Shown here: positions 9,980-20,719 of the stretch, in pieces
Layout: each line of letters opens with the position of its first letter
How positions within the stretch are numbered: position 1 is the first letter of the stretch
NCBI GenBank assembly: GCA_900323505.1
Contig: OOIN01000006.1
Coordinates: 682,001-746,000 of the forward strand
Reading direction: 5' to 3'
Source: Ustilago trichophora
Lineage: Eukaryota > Basidiomycota > Ustilaginomycetes > Ustilaginales > Ustilaginaceae
Length of the DNA stretch: 64,000 bases
Program-made: the position numbers and the translations under genes
The notes under the pieces: generated by a model
Told to the model about the DNA's origin: nothing
What the model saw: only the letters and a program-made list of their open reading frames with translations
Databases searched by the model: none

Positions 9980-12900
9980 TCAACTCTTACAAATCACAAT
10001 CCCGCGATGAACCTCACCATCCACATCTACCACCTCTGCCTGCTCCTCTCCAGCAGCTTGCAATATTGATCCGAGGTGGTTGTTGTTGCTCTGTGGTTTG
10101 ACAAACTTGCCAATGGTGATCAGCAGTAGACCTGACGCTTTGACGCTTTCCACCAGAAGCGGGACCTGGTTAAGCAGCGATACGTCGACCATGATTCCGA
10201 GCAGATTGTTGGATTTGGCGAATCGGACGGCTTCACTGATGCTCTCTCGACGAGGATCGGTTTCGTGTCGGATTGAAGGCACCAGTCGACCGGATTCCAG
10301 ACTGGCATCTCCGTCAACGCCACAATATGATGCGAAAAATACGGCGTAGTTGGGCTGTTTCCAGTTGAGCGCCGTGCAGACGGTGGGGGAACGCGAGGAG
10401 AAGAGAATCTTTCGGCTTTGCTCGCGATTGCTCGTACCCGCTGCGTAGACAGTGTGCAGGATCGTGTCGACGAACTGGTTGACTTCCATCTTGGGCATCC
10501 CTGGATTCGAGCGTACTTCGGCAGTCGACGGGTACATGACGTCGATGTCGATTCCCACAGTGACGGGGAGAAGGGAGAGCAGCTTTTCCAGAGTCACTAC
10601 CGACGTCTGGAGTGCATGTTGCCAATCGGCCCACGACGCTTGGGCCGCTTGAGCAGGGGTCCAATCCAGCGAGTGACCCATCTGTGTAGCGAGAGACAGA
10701 AGCTCGTCCGCCTTGACACTGCCTACATAGACTTCGAGACCAGGCAGTGGAATGAAGGGAGCGGGCCAGACCACTGCAACCGCATCCTTCGTCACCTGGA
10801 CCACAACGCGCAGGTATTCGCCCGCAAGCGAAGATCCGGTCACCAGCGTCGGCTGGATGGCAGCTGCAGATGTGGCACCCGCTGAGCCAGCCAAGGGAGT
10901 GCCACTGGCACCAACGCCCGCCGAGGCCGCTGCCGCGCCCTTGTCGGCGCCCTTTGGTGTCGAGGTTGCTGCTACCGCGCTGCTCAGAGTACCACTGATG
11001 CCGCTGACACCGCTGTTGGGTGTCATTCTGGTAGGACCCACCGTCGAAGCAGCCGCTACACCGGGCAACATGCTCTTCCAATACGTCTCGACACGACCTC
11101 CAATCTCGAGTTGAACGCTGTCAAACGGCTTAACAAAGTCGAGCTCGAACGAGACTTCACCGACCACTTTGAGGTAGACATCCTGAAGCGGCAGGACGAA
11201 TCGTTTGCGATCGGTCATGCCCTCAAACGAGCTCGGCAGAGCCACGGCCTTGCCGATGACTTTTGAGCCAAAGGTGGGCATCAGCTCCCATTCGATCGAG
11301 AAGCTTTCCAGGCTGTTGACCTGGAATGAGAAGACCTCGCGCTCGTCAGCAAGGGGCAGAACGACGTTGTGCGGGATGGCCGTCGTGGACGCATCCGGCC
11401 GCGATGTCATGACGAGCTTGAGCGAGGACGTCGAGAATTGTTCGGGGCGGTTGGGATCTTGGTGCTTGTACAGCTTGACCGAGTTGTTGGTGAGTGAGAC
11501 CGAGACGAGGGCGCGCTTGTCGAGGTAGTTGTGGCCGTATGTGCGGAACGGGATGATAGGGGGCGGCAGCGACAGATCTGGGATGCCATCCATCTCCAGA
11601 TCCAGGTCGTCTGCAGCGTCATTGGGAGCAATTCCTTTGGCAGCAGAAGCTTTGGAGAGTCGCCGCGCTGGTGGAGGAGCGTTGCTCTGTTGGGCTGCCT
11701 GAAGCAACAGTAGCAAGCAGGTGATTCTGCCATTCCAGGCCGCATAGAAGGCGGCAGTCCTATCCTTTTCGTCGACAATGTTGACGTTGCAGCCTGCGTT
11801 GAGCAGGACCCTGAGACACTCGACGTGGCCGCTCTCGGCGGCGAAGAAGGTAGGTGTCCACTGAGTACCCTTTTCGGGCGCATTGGGGTCACCACCGGAT
11901 TCGACGAGCAAGCGCACACACTCAGCATGGCCAGCGCGTGCAGCAAGGGCCTGCGGATAGAGACCTTCCGCATTGGATACAATCTTGGCGCCTTTCTGGA
12001 GCAAGAGGCTGACAATCTGGGCGTGTCCACCGGAGCTAGCGAGACAGAGCGGGATCAGATCCGTGGCATCGCGTGATTCCACACTTGCGCCGTGATCGAG
12101 CAGAATGCGAACGGCGTCGGTGCGACCGTTCATGACAGCAAGGATGAGTGGAGAGAAGCCATCGAGATCGTAGGTGGCGGCCGAGATGGAGGGAAGCGAG
12201 AGAAGGTACTGGCAGACATCGGTGTGACCCGCCATAGCAGCATACGAGAGCGCGGTGCGTCCATAGATGTCCTGTTGTGCGACATCGACGCCGTTTTCAA
12301 TGCACGATTGCACCAAGAAAAGCTTGCCTGCCATGGACGATTCGTGGAGGCAGGTACGGGAGCTGATGTCGTCGACAAACTTGTAGTCGGCGAGGTGATG
12401 CTCTAGGGCGGCACGCACAGCTTCGTGAGGAGCCTCTAGGAGAGCTCTCCATACAATTCGAGAGACGCTGGTAGGATCCTCGTTCTGTGCTGCGATGCGG
12501 ATCATCTCGGTGGCCGGACCGACGCGACCGGCCTTGACTGCATGGGCGAGGTTGGCTTCGAGGTCGGCAAGGGCATCAAAGTCTTGGCTCTGTGCGGCGG
12601 CAAAGTCGAGACGGTTGTCCGAGGAGAGGCTGGTACCGTTGGTACTGAGGGTCTCGTTGAGCGATCGGCCGTGTGAGAGGTTTTCGAGCTCGAGCAAGTT
12701 GGCAGCGGCGATATCACTGAGCTCGGCGATGAACTTGAGGTTGAAGCATGGCTGCACTTCGACCTGACGGGCGAGGTAGAGCTCCTTTGTCTGCGATTTG
12801 GAGCGCTTATCCCATTTTTTCAGGATCTTTCGGAAGCCGGTAGCATTGATCTCGATGAACTGCTGGAGCTTGCTGAGGTCCTTTTCAAAGTAGCGGAAAC

Positions 12901-13318
12901 CTTCGTAGAGAGCGACGTAGGAGGGCGACTCTTTGGAGAGTTTCGACGAGTTGCGAGACTCAAAGATGATGCGCTTCTTGTCGATGAGGGTTTGCAAGCG
13001 AGACTTGAGTTCGGCCTCTTTTTGTAGATAAAAGTTGTTGATCTTTTCGAGCTCTCGCTCGAGCTTGAAGAAGAAGGCAGCCTTGTGAATTTGAAGTTCG
13101 TCGGAGCCTTCGATGCGAGGAAGGATCTGTGGTTGTGGAGAGATGGCGGACTGACCATTGGCGTTGTACTCGGGACGGACACCTGTTGCAAAGAGAGCGG
13201 CATCGGCGAGTCGACCCTTTTCGAGAGAGTTGATGATTTTTTTGAGGAACTTGTAGTCGAGGTAGTAAGCCCCCCAACCAGATATTTGCTGGCTGAGAAT
13301 GTATTTGCCGAACTTCAT
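9980..13318 (-). CDS. SPX-ankyrin-GDPD-like protein, PHO81/NUC-2-type phosphate-signalling CDK inhibitor
   Basis: A single-exon gene of 1112 residues. The N-terminal SPX domain (about 1-200) starts with the typical MKFGKYI and has Lys-rich helices that in this family bind inositol pyrophosphates. About six ankyrin repeats follow (about 315-560), then a linker and a C-terminal glycerophosphodiester-phosphodiesterase-like region (about 870-1105). That region reads GIDIDVMYP where active GDPD enzymes have the HRG...E-x-D catalytic set, and I see no intact HRG. This favours the PHO81/NUC-2 regulator over the catalytic Gde1 type. Known role of PHO81/NUC-2: inhibiting the Pho80-Pho85 cyclin-CDK under phosphate starvation. 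Residues about 760-830 are Ala/Gly/Ser-rich linker. The gene lies divergent to Crm1, about 3 kb away. Confidence 0.88.
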   Translation of the reverse strand: MKFGKYILSQQISGWGAYYLDYKFLKKIINSLEKGRLADAALFATGVRPEYNANGQSAISPQPQILPRIEGSDELQIHKAAFFFKLERELEKINNFYLQKEAELKSRLQTLIDKKRIIFESRNSSKLSKESPSYVALYEGFRYFEKDLSKLQQFIEINATGFRKILKKWDKRSKSQTKELYLARQVEVQPCFNLKFIAELSDIAAANLLELENLSHGRSLNETLSTNGTSLSSDNRLDFAAAQSQDFDALADLEANLAHAVKAGRVGPATEMIRIAAQNEDPTSVSRIVWRALLEAPHEAVRAALEHHLADYKFVDDISSRTCLHESSMAGKLFLVQSCIENGVDVAQQDIYGRTALSYAAMAGHTDVCQYLLSLPSISAATYDLDGFSPLILAVMNGRTDAVRILLDHGASVESRDATDLIPLCLASSGGHAQIVSLLLQKGAKIVSNAEGLYPQALAARAGHAECVRLLVESGGDPNAPEKGTQWTPTFFAAESGHVECLRVLLNAGCNVNIVDEKDRTAAFYAAWNGRITCLLLLLQAAQQSNAPPPARRLSKASAAKGIAPNDAADDLDLEMDGIPDLSLPPPIIPFRTYGHNYLDKRALVSVSLTNNSVKLYKHQDPNRPEQFSTSSLKLVMTSRPDASTTAIPHNVVLPLADEREVFSFQVNSLESFSIEWELMPTFGSKVIGKAVALPSSFEGMTDRKRFVLPLQDVYLKVVGEVSFELDFVKPFDSVQLEIGGRVETYWKSMLPGVAAASTVGPTRMTPNSGVSGISGTLSSAVAATSTPKGADKGAAAASAGVGASGTPLAGSAGATSAAAIQPTLVTGSSLAGEYLRVVVQVTKDAVAVVWPAPFIPLPGLEVYVGSVKADELLSLATQMGHSLDWTPAQAAQASWADWQHALQTSVVTLEKLLSLLPVTVGIDIDVMYPSTAEVRSNPGMPKMEVNQFVDTILHTVYAAGTSNREQSRKILFSSRSPTVCTALNWKQPNYAVFFASYCGVDGDASLESGRLVPSIRHETDPRRESISEAVRFAKSNNLLGIMVDVSLLNQVPLLVESVKASGLLLITIGKFVKPQSNNNHLGSILQAAGEEQAEVVDVDGEVHRGIVICKS

Positions 13319-15376
13319 TTTGGTTGAGTGAGGGTCAGGGGAGGAGGAGGGTGGAGAGGCAGGTCGAGTCGATCTGTGACTCTATGCTGTGATGGCAGGG
13401 TCGGATTAAGATGCGTACGTGAGCCGCAGCAGCAGCCTTGTGGTCGTCGTCGATAGGGTCCGAGGCGTCGTTTTCGAAGAAAGTGCTCAAGTGTGGTAGC
13501 AGTGAAGCGTTTCGATAAGGGTGACACCCTTAGACAAGGTTCATGGCGTGAGAAGCGAGATGCTGGTGGATGAGATCGGGTGTGCTTTGGGTGAGAGCTT
13601 GTCAATCTCGACAGTCGGTACCGCCGGTGGTTCGTCAGGATGCCAGCGACTGCGTCAATGATCTGATTGGATGCGATCTGCAAGAGAGAGTGTTCAAAAG
13701 GGCTTTCTTGTAATAGACCTTGCACGGCTGCTTGCGATAGGAGCAGAGAAAGAGAGAAAGGGATGGAAAGACGTTTGGAAGAAAGATGGCAAGCAGGCAG
13801 GATCAAGCACATTCAACATTTCAATTTGACAGGTTCGCTCAGCCAGCCAGCCAGCCGACTAAGGTGCACGGGCAACGGCCAAAGCGGGCGGATGTGGGAG
13901 TCAGTGCGGAAATTGACTTTTTAGGTCAATTTGACGCACTGTCGGTTGTGATGCTGCTGCAACAGTTGTCCGGCCTTTTCGAGCGCTTTCTTAATTCAAC
14001 AAGGCTGGTGCTGGAAAGCACGATGCGTCAGTGCTTCTTCACTGACTGCGTCGTTAGTACTGTAACTTATTCACAGAGTGCTCTCCACCTTGTCGGCTGC
14101 TCCGCTTAGCCGGTAAACTATTTGAGAGCTTCCACATACACTTCTCATGCGCGACTCTCTGTACGCAAGTCAAGCCAATTACAGTACAGACTCCAAAAAC
14201 AAAAAACAAAAAAAATAAAAATAAAATAAAAATAATAATAAAAAGTAATGAGAAAGCCAGCCTTGACTCTTTTGGAAAGGGTCCACAATTGTCATTGAGC
14301 CTTTTAGATTCTGGTCCCTGCTTCGGCATCAAGGCGGCTTGTTCGGTTACCACAGCTCGTAATCCTAATCTCTCGGAGGCTCCATACACGAAGGAGAGGC
14401 CGGTCATACTGTGAGAAACGAGCCGGCGAGTACGATCGCAAGATTTGATGTTGATGGAGCTCTCAGTGCTGAGCGGGCGGGCCATCTTACAGGTTGCAGG
14501 TTACAGGCTGCAGGAGACAAGGAGAGAGGTGTCCCATGCAACACGTGCGCACGTTCTGTCGCTTTGGCTTTCCTGATTCGTCCGTCGAAAAAAAGTCACG
14601 ATTGTGTCAAATCCTATAGGCCTAACATGGGTCAGTATTCGCCGTCTCTCCGAATGATGAGGTCAGCATTCTACGTTCAACGGATCAGATCCGATTATTG
14701 GCGCTTTCCGAGGCATTGTGCTGGCTGGTGCCTGCATCTGTGATACTGTAACAGACCGGGGCTATTTCACTCTGCCCTAAAGGTCAAGGTGTGATGCGAT
14801 GTGCAAGAACAACTCGGTGAGCGTTGTTTGTCGGACTGAACTTGAAAACCCCAAGAGCGCTCTACCGATGGGTCAGTGCATGGCATCTCGCCCGAAGACA
14901 AGATCGAGCTGCTTCTGGATCTCGGATTCGTATGAAGCGCTTTTGTAAGGTGTGTGTTGACAGCACCTAGAGTGACACGAAGCTGACATTGGGAGAGGGC
15001 AATGTTGAGCATCGGCTATCAATTAAATAACCTCGAACTGTTCGTTGCGCTCGGCAGTCTCTCGTTTCGAGCTGTGCGTACTGTATGGGGATCGCGACGG
15101 AATAGACCATGTCCATGAAAACCATGTCTGTCTTTCCTGCGGGCTTTTCTCAAAAGGATGTGAGATCGGCTTCTTCTCTGGAACTGAAAATTGGATTCGA
15201 ATTTGACGGAAAGCGCGCCACAGCCTCAATTTTGTTGTTGTTTTCTCTCTTGAAGGCAACGCTTTGAAGTCAACGGATGAAGTGATCCGCTGCCGACAAC
15301 CAAAATCTCATTTCTCTGGTCAACTCAAACTGAGCTTTTGCGCGGTCACTGTGGTAAGATAGAGTAGATGCTGCTT

Positions 15377-15378
<2 letters not shown>

Positions 15379-15411
<33 letters not shown>
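15379..15411. repeat. poly-T tract (33 nt)
   Basis: Uninterrupted T run upstream of the CRM1 gene. Confidence 0.9.
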
Positions 15412-15955
15412 CCCTCCCTTTTCGTACAATTTTGACTGAGGTGGAAAGCGGCAGAAAATCACAAACAACCGATCCTCACACAGAGCGGCTTCTTTTTGAG
15501 TTGACAGGCACAGCACACGCAAGCGCACTCATAATTCGCCTCACTCGGTCTGTATCTGTTTGTGTGTGTGTCTGTGTGTCTGTGTTTCTTTCGCTCGGTC
15601 CATCGCGTCTATCGTCTTGCTACTCATCTTTTTTCCTTTTTTCCACTCCCGCTCCTCCTCCACCACCATCATCACCTTCAATCTCTTCCCTCTCTATCTC
15701 TCCCTCACTCCTTTGCATCTTCCATTCTATCCTTCCAGGTGTTCCACCTTCAAACCTGTCTCAGTCGACAACGCTTGTTTCGAATTTAAACAAGGCGCCA
15801 ACCAACATTGCATCTCGGTCTTGTTTGCTAGCTCAGCATAGTTTCTCGACAACGCCACAGCCCATTCAGTTGCATCACAGGCCTTCTTCGTTTGCGACTG
15901 CATTTTACGCAGCTCTCGTCGCTACTTGCTGAGAACTCAAAGCCTTTGTCTCAAG

Positions 15956-16083
15956 GTAAGTTTCCCCCATCGCATTCATTGCTCTGTTGTCGCGACGCTG
16001 CTTTTCGCCGCAGGTGACTGATCTTGTTTTTGTTTTTGGCATCTCCCTTGCAACCTTGATCTCTGCGATCGCTTCAACTTCAG
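15956..16083 (+). other. possible intron in the 5' untranslated region of CRM1
   Basis: AAG|GTAAGT at the left end and a T-rich tract followed by TTCAG at the right end would remove 128 nt upstream of the start codon. No reading frame constrains it, so it rests on splice-site consensus alone. Confidence 0.4.
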
Positions 16084-16279
16084 CCGTTCAGCTCTCGTTG
16101 GGACGTCGATAGGACTCGGCACCATTCTGCACGTGCACTGTCGTGTGGCATAGATATCTTGAGGCTAGCTCCTGCTTCTCTCGGATCGTTGCCGACTTCT
16201 CTGTTTGACTCTGTGGGCTCAATCCGCTTTGGCCCTTTACCAACCAGCCTCACTCTCCTCCCATTGCGCACCTATCACC

Positions 16280-19200
16280 ATGGAAGCTATCTTGGACTTC
16301 GACAAGGACCTCGACATTGGCCTGTTGGACCGCGTCGTCGCCGCCATGTACACCGGCGCAGGCCAGGACCAGAGGATGGCACAGCAGACACTAGCCCAGT
16401 TCCAGGAGCATCCTGATGCTTGGCAGCGCGTTCCCGCCATCCTTCAGCAGAGTTCTTCGCCCCAGACCAAGTACATCTCCCTCCAGATTCTCGATAAGCT
16501 GATTTCAACACGGTGGAAAGTGCTTCCCGAGGACCAACAGCAGGGTATTCGTAACTTTATCGTCGAGATGATCATCCAGCACTCTTCCGACGAGGCCAGC
16601 CTCAAGCGCGAAAAGACCTATCTCGGAAAGCTCAACACCACCCTGATCCAGATCCTCAAGCAGGAATGGCCTCACAACTGGCCCTCGTTCATTCCAGAGA
16701 TCGTCTCTTCATCCAAGGGCTCCCTCTCCATCTGCGAGAACAACATGGCCATCCTCCGTTTGCTGTCCGAAGAGATTTTCGACTACTCGGCAGAACAGAT
16801 GACCACCTCCAAGACCAAGTCGCTCAAAAATCAGATGTGCGGCGAGTTTGGCGAAGTCTTCCAGCTCTGTTCTGAAGTCCTCGAAAAGGCACAAAAGCCC
16901 AGCTTGATCAAGGCTACCCTCGAGACCATGCTTCGCTTCCTCAACTGGATCCCTTTGGGTTACATCTTTGAGACCAACGTCATCGACAACCTCATTGGCC
17001 GCTTCCTCGAGGTCCCCGATTTCCGCAACGTCACCCTCAAGTGTCTCTCGGAGATTGCCAACCTCAACGTCGGCGCCGAGTACGACCCCAAGTTTGTCGT
17101 TCTCTTCAACATGGTCATGACCTCGGTCAACCGCATGATCCCACCTGCCACCAACATCGCAGCTGCCTACGAGACCAGCTCCGACTCGGAGCAGGAGCTT
17201 GTTCTCAACCTCGCCCTCTTCCTTTCCAATTTCCTCACCACACACCTCAAGCTCGTCGAGAATCCAGAAAATAAGGACGTCCTCCTCAACGCTCACATGT
17301 ACCTCATCAAGGTCTCGCAGGTGCCCGAAAGGGAAGTCTTCAAGATCTGTCTCGAGTACTGGTCCAAGCTGGTCAGCGAGCTTTACGAGGAACAGCAGTC
17401 GCAGCCCATCGCCGAGATGAACCCTCTCCTCGGCCTCAACCTCGGCAATGGCATCTCCAACGCCAACTCGGCCAACCTCCGCAAGAACATCTACACAGAC
17501 ATCCTCTCCAACTTGAGGCTCGTCATGATCGAACGCATGGTCAAGCCCGAGGAGGTGCTCATCGTCGAGAACGACGAGGGAGAGATCGTCCGCGAGTTTA
17601 TGAAGGAGAGCGACACCATTGTCCTCTACAAGAGCATGCGCGAGGTCCTCGTTTACCTTACCCACCTCGACGTCCTCGACACCGAAAACATCATGACCGA
17701 GAAGCTTGCCAAGCAGGTCGACGGTTCCGAATGGTCGTGGGCCAACCTCAACACGCTCTGCTGGGCGATCGGTTCCATTTCAGGTGCCATGAACGAGGAG
17801 ACCGAGAAGCGATTCCTCGTCACTGTCATCAAGGATCTGCTCGGTCTCTGTGAGATGAAGCGAGGCAAGGACAACAAGGCCGTTGTCGCGTCCAACATCA
17901 TGTACATCGTCGGACAATACCCGCGATTCCTCAAGGCGCACTGGAAGTTCCTCAAGACAGTCGTCAACAAGAACTTTGAGTTCATGCACGAGAGCCACGA
18001 AGGTGTCCAGGATATGGCATGCGATACTTTCATCAAGATTGCCCAGAAGTGCCGTCGTCACTTTGTCATCCAGCAGGCCGGCGAGCAGGAACCCTTTATT
18101 GACGAGATCCTTCGCAACTTGCACCGCATCACGCTTGACCTCTCGCCATTGCAAGTCCACACCTTCTACGAGGCCGTCGGTTACATGATTGCGGCGCAGC
18201 CCAACCGCCCAACGCAGGAGCGACTCATCGCCAAGCTGATGGAGTTGCCCAACAGCGCATGGGACAGCCTTATGCAGCAGGCCCACAACAACGTCGATGT
18301 GCTCGGCAGTCCTGAAAACATCAAAATTCTGTCCAACGTGCTCAAGACCAACGTCTCTGCATGTGTCTCGATCGGCACCTTCTTCCTTCCCCAGATCGGC
18401 CGCATCTACCTTGATATGCTTGCGCTGTACCGCAGCGTCAGCGGCATCATCAGCGCCAAGGTGGAGGCCGAGGGTCTCATCGCAACCAAGACGCCCATGG
18501 TCCGTGGTCTGCGTACCATCAAGAAGGAAATATTGCGTCTGGTCGAGACCTACGTCAAACGCGCTGAAGATTTGGAAGCCGTCAATGTCAACCTCATCCC
18601 TTCGTTGCTAGACGCGATTCTCGGCGACTACAACCGCAACGTGCCCGCCGCAAGAGATGCCGAGGTGCTCAACGTGATGGCTACCATCACCTCGCGCCTG
18701 CAGAACTTGCTGACGGACAAGATTGCGCCCATCCTCGATGCTGTGTTTGAGCCCACGCTCAACATGATCAACCAGGACTTTGCCGAGTTCCCCGAGCACC
18801 GTGTAGGCTTCTTCAAGCTGCTCCGTGCCATCAACCTCTACTGTTTCCCTGCTTTGCTCGAACTGCCACCACCCCAGTTCAAGCTGACCATGGACAGCAT
18901 CATCTGGGCCATCAAGCACACCATGCGCGACATTGCCGACACGGGTCTCAACATCTGCCTCGAGCTGCTCAACAACATCTCGGGCTCTCCTCTCGAAGTT
19001 GCCAACGGTTTCTACCAGCAGTACCTGCTCAACATTATCCAGGACATCTTCTTTGTGCTCACCGACTCGGACCACAAGAGTGGCTTCAAGACGCAGTGCG
19101 TGCTGTTGGCGCGCATCTTTGAGCTCATCGAGACGGATCGTGTCACTGCGCCGCTCTGGGACCCTGCGACGCAGCAGGATCCCAACATGAACAATCGCCT

Positions 19201-19519
19201 CTTCATCCGACAATACACGTCGAACCTGCTGCGAACCGCCTTCCCGCACATGCAAGCTCAGTACGTCGAGCAGTTTGTCAACGGCCTCTGCATGCACTCG
19301 AGCGATCTGATCGCGTACAAGTTGCATCTGCGCGACTTCCTCATCACGTCGCGCGAGATGTTTGGTGGCCAATCGGGCGCCTCGGACAACGCCGATCTCT
19401 TCCAGGAGGACAAGGAGGCCGAAGCGCAGCGCAAGGCTGCTGCTGAACGTGAGGCGGCCGCAAAGGTGCCCGGTATGCTCAAACCTTCGCAGATCAAGGA
19501 GGAGGACGAGGAGCTATGA
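16280..19519 (+). CDS. CRM1: exportin-1 (Crm1), nuclear export receptor
   Basis: 1079 residues, the usual length for Crm1, no introns. HEAT-repeat protein with the importin-beta N-terminal region at the start and the Crm1 C-terminal domain after it. Highly conserved stretches such as LNTLCWAIGSISGAMNEE and ASNIMYIVGQYPRFL identify it. The cysteine in TLCWAIG (Cys494, equivalent to human Cys528) is the known target of leptomycin B and lies in the groove that binds leucine-rich export signals. Known role: RanGTP-dependent export of proteins and RNPs through nuclear pores. The start was chosen at CACCATGG (16280), where family similarity begins; the in-frame upstream ATG at 16205 would add a leader outside the family. 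Confidence 0.97.
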   Translation: MEAILDFDKDLDIGLLDRVVAAMYTGAGQDQRMAQQTLAQFQEHPDAWQRVPAILQQSSSPQTKYISLQILDKLISTRWKVLPEDQQQGIRNFIVEMIIQHSSDEASLKREKTYLGKLNTTLIQILKQEWPHNWPSFIPEIVSSSKGSLSICENNMAILRLLSEEIFDYSAEQMTTSKTKSLKNQMCGEFGEVFQLCSEVLEKAQKPSLIKATLETMLRFLNWIPLGYIFETNVIDNLIGRFLEVPDFRNVTLKCLSEIANLNVGAEYDPKFVVLFNMVMTSVNRMIPPATNIAAAYETSSDSEQELVLNLALFLSNFLTTHLKLVENPENKDVLLNAHMYLIKVSQVPEREVFKICLEYWSKLVSELYEEQQSQPIAEMNPLLGLNLGNGISNANSANLRKNIYTDILSNLRLVMIERMVKPEEVLIVENDEGEIVREFMKESDTIVLYKSMREVLVYLTHLDVLDTENIMTEKLAKQVDGSEWSWANLNTLCWAIGSISGAMNEETEKRFLVTVIKDLLGLCEMKRGKDNKAVVASNIMYIVGQYPRFLKAHWKFLKTVVNKNFEFMHESHEGVQDMACDTFIKIAQKCRRHFVIQQAGEQEPFIDEILRNLHRITLDLSPLQVHTFYEAVGYMIAAQPNRPTQERLIAKLMELPNSAWDSLMQQAHNNVDVLGSPENIKILSNVLKTNVSACVSIGTFFLPQIGRIYLDMLALYRSVSGIISAKVEAEGLIATKTPMVRGLRTIKKEILRLVETYVKRAEDLEAVNVNLIPSLLDAILGDYNRNVPAARDAEVLNVMATITSRLQNLLTDKIAPILDAVFEPTLNMINQDFAEFPEHRVGFFKLLRAINLYCFPALLELPPPQFKLTMDSIIWAIKHTMRDIADTGLNICLELLNNISGSPLEVANGFYQQYLLNIIQDIFFVLTDSDHKSGFKTQCVLLARIFELIETDRVTAPLWDPATQQDPNMNNRLFIRQYTSNLLRTAFPHMQAQYVEQFVNGLCMHSSDLIAYKLHLRDFLITSREMFGGQSGASDNADLFQEDKEAEAQRKAAAEREAAAKVPGMLKPSQIKEEDEEL

Positions 19520-19711
19520 CTCATACGCGAGCTGCTCTATTGAGACTCGATCTCCGCACCCCAAAAATGTAATTCCTTTTCATACCAGAGTCGTTTTGCA
19601 ATCTATTTGCCTTTTGATACTTTTTTTCCTTCCCCCATTGCATTGGGTGACGAGCAGCGTATCGATGCCGATGTGAGATTTCCTGTGTGTGATTCCGTTG
19701 CGAAAGAAGAA

Positions 19712-20719
19712 TCAGCGGAAAGTAAACATGAGAAGTAAAACGGTCAAGAAGCCTATTAGGCAACCCATGATGACGCTATCGCGTCTTCGTCTTCTTCCGA
19801 TGAGGGTGATGATGCTGTTGAGACCAGGGACTTGGGCAGCTGTGGAGGTCATGCGGGTGGAGATGCCTTCTAGGGTTGTGCGTTGGTCGGCGAAATCTGA
19901 ACGTGTTGCATAGGCTTGTCTGCCAAGATCAGGAGCGACAGAAGAGGAGTTATTTGTCAGTGAGAAGACAGAGGTACGACAAATAGTGAAAAGATAAGAA
20001 CGAATCAAAGGGGTGGGAAGCTTACTCGAGAGTACGATCCATCATGGCGTGCGAGTTGTCTATTCGACCACGTTCTGCCAGTAGTGCATCTGCGTCGCTT
20101 GCATGTGCTGCTTTGTAGGCGCTGTTTACGATCAGATCCATGCAACAAGGTTATGTGTCAATACTCAATCATCTCTCTTGTTGCTTGCGAGTCTCTGTTT
20201 GTGGCACTAGGGACTGAGCGGGAATGACAATACGTACTTGATATCTCCTTGCACGTTACCCAGCAGATCCCTACGATCAATCGCATGTCTAACATTGCTC
20301 TTTGACCTCCTAAAGTCTCTTGTGAAATCGAATAGCACCTCTCTATGTCTCTGTACGGCATGCAGCTGGGCGCTTGTGGGTGGGATTGCCGGATCGTCCA
20401 ATTTAGCCGTGAGTGCGTCGACGGCGTCGGAAAGCTCGTTGATCAAGCTATCTAGTTCGGTCTCGAGCTCAACGTGCTCATTCGACTTGGTTGGATGGGA
20501 AGACGATGCCGCACCTCCATTGTCCATATCTAGCGTCGTATGGTCGGCATAGATCCCACCAGAACCGGAGAAGGAGTTGGAGGAGGATGGATGAGGACCA
20601 TCGGCGGAACGGACGATTTTCGAGGCGAGAGAGGAATAGGTGGTCAAACGGGCGTCAATGGTGGATTCCAAGTTGCGAGTTTTTCGTCGTAAGACATCCC
20701 ATGATTGTGTGTCGGTCAT
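19712..20719 (-). CDS. GOS1: Golgi Qb-SNARE Gos1/GS28, three exons
   Basis: Exons on the minus strand: 20719-20238, 20121-20026 and 19919-19712, joined at GT..AG introns with donors GTACGT and GTAAGC; together 261 residues. The N-terminal region starts with a WDVLRRKTRNLE helix as in GS28. The SNARE motif with LLAERGRIDNSH spans the second and third exons, and the C-terminus is a single membrane anchor after RRRRRDS. Known role of Gos1: a t-SNARE for ER-Golgi and intra-Golgi transport with Sed5, Ykt6 and Sft1. Reading the first exon on through the donor would give a wrong tail. Residues about 45-85 are a Ser/Gly-rich insertion relative to yeast. Confidence 0.9.

Larger units (their letters stand above)
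13319..16279. other. intergenic region between divergent PHO81-like and CRM1 genes
   Basis: About 3 kb with no convincing gene. It holds AT-rich AAATAAAAATAA-type sequence near 14200-14245, a 33-nt T run at 15379-15411, a TG-rich stretch near 15556-15590 and a long pyrimidine-rich tract (about 15600-15740) that suits the CRM1 core promoter or 5' untranslated region. Open frames here are biased in composition and show no domain. Confidence 0.5.

Noticed and set aside
13315..13812. 165-codon minus-strand open frame adjacent to the PHO81-like start
   Set aside because: No domain; it overlaps the expected leader and promoter of the SPX-ankyrin gene and does not join in frame to it.
16709..17665. 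318-codon minus-strand open frame inside CRM1
   Set aside because: Antisense shadow of the strongly codon-biased CRM1 coding sequence.
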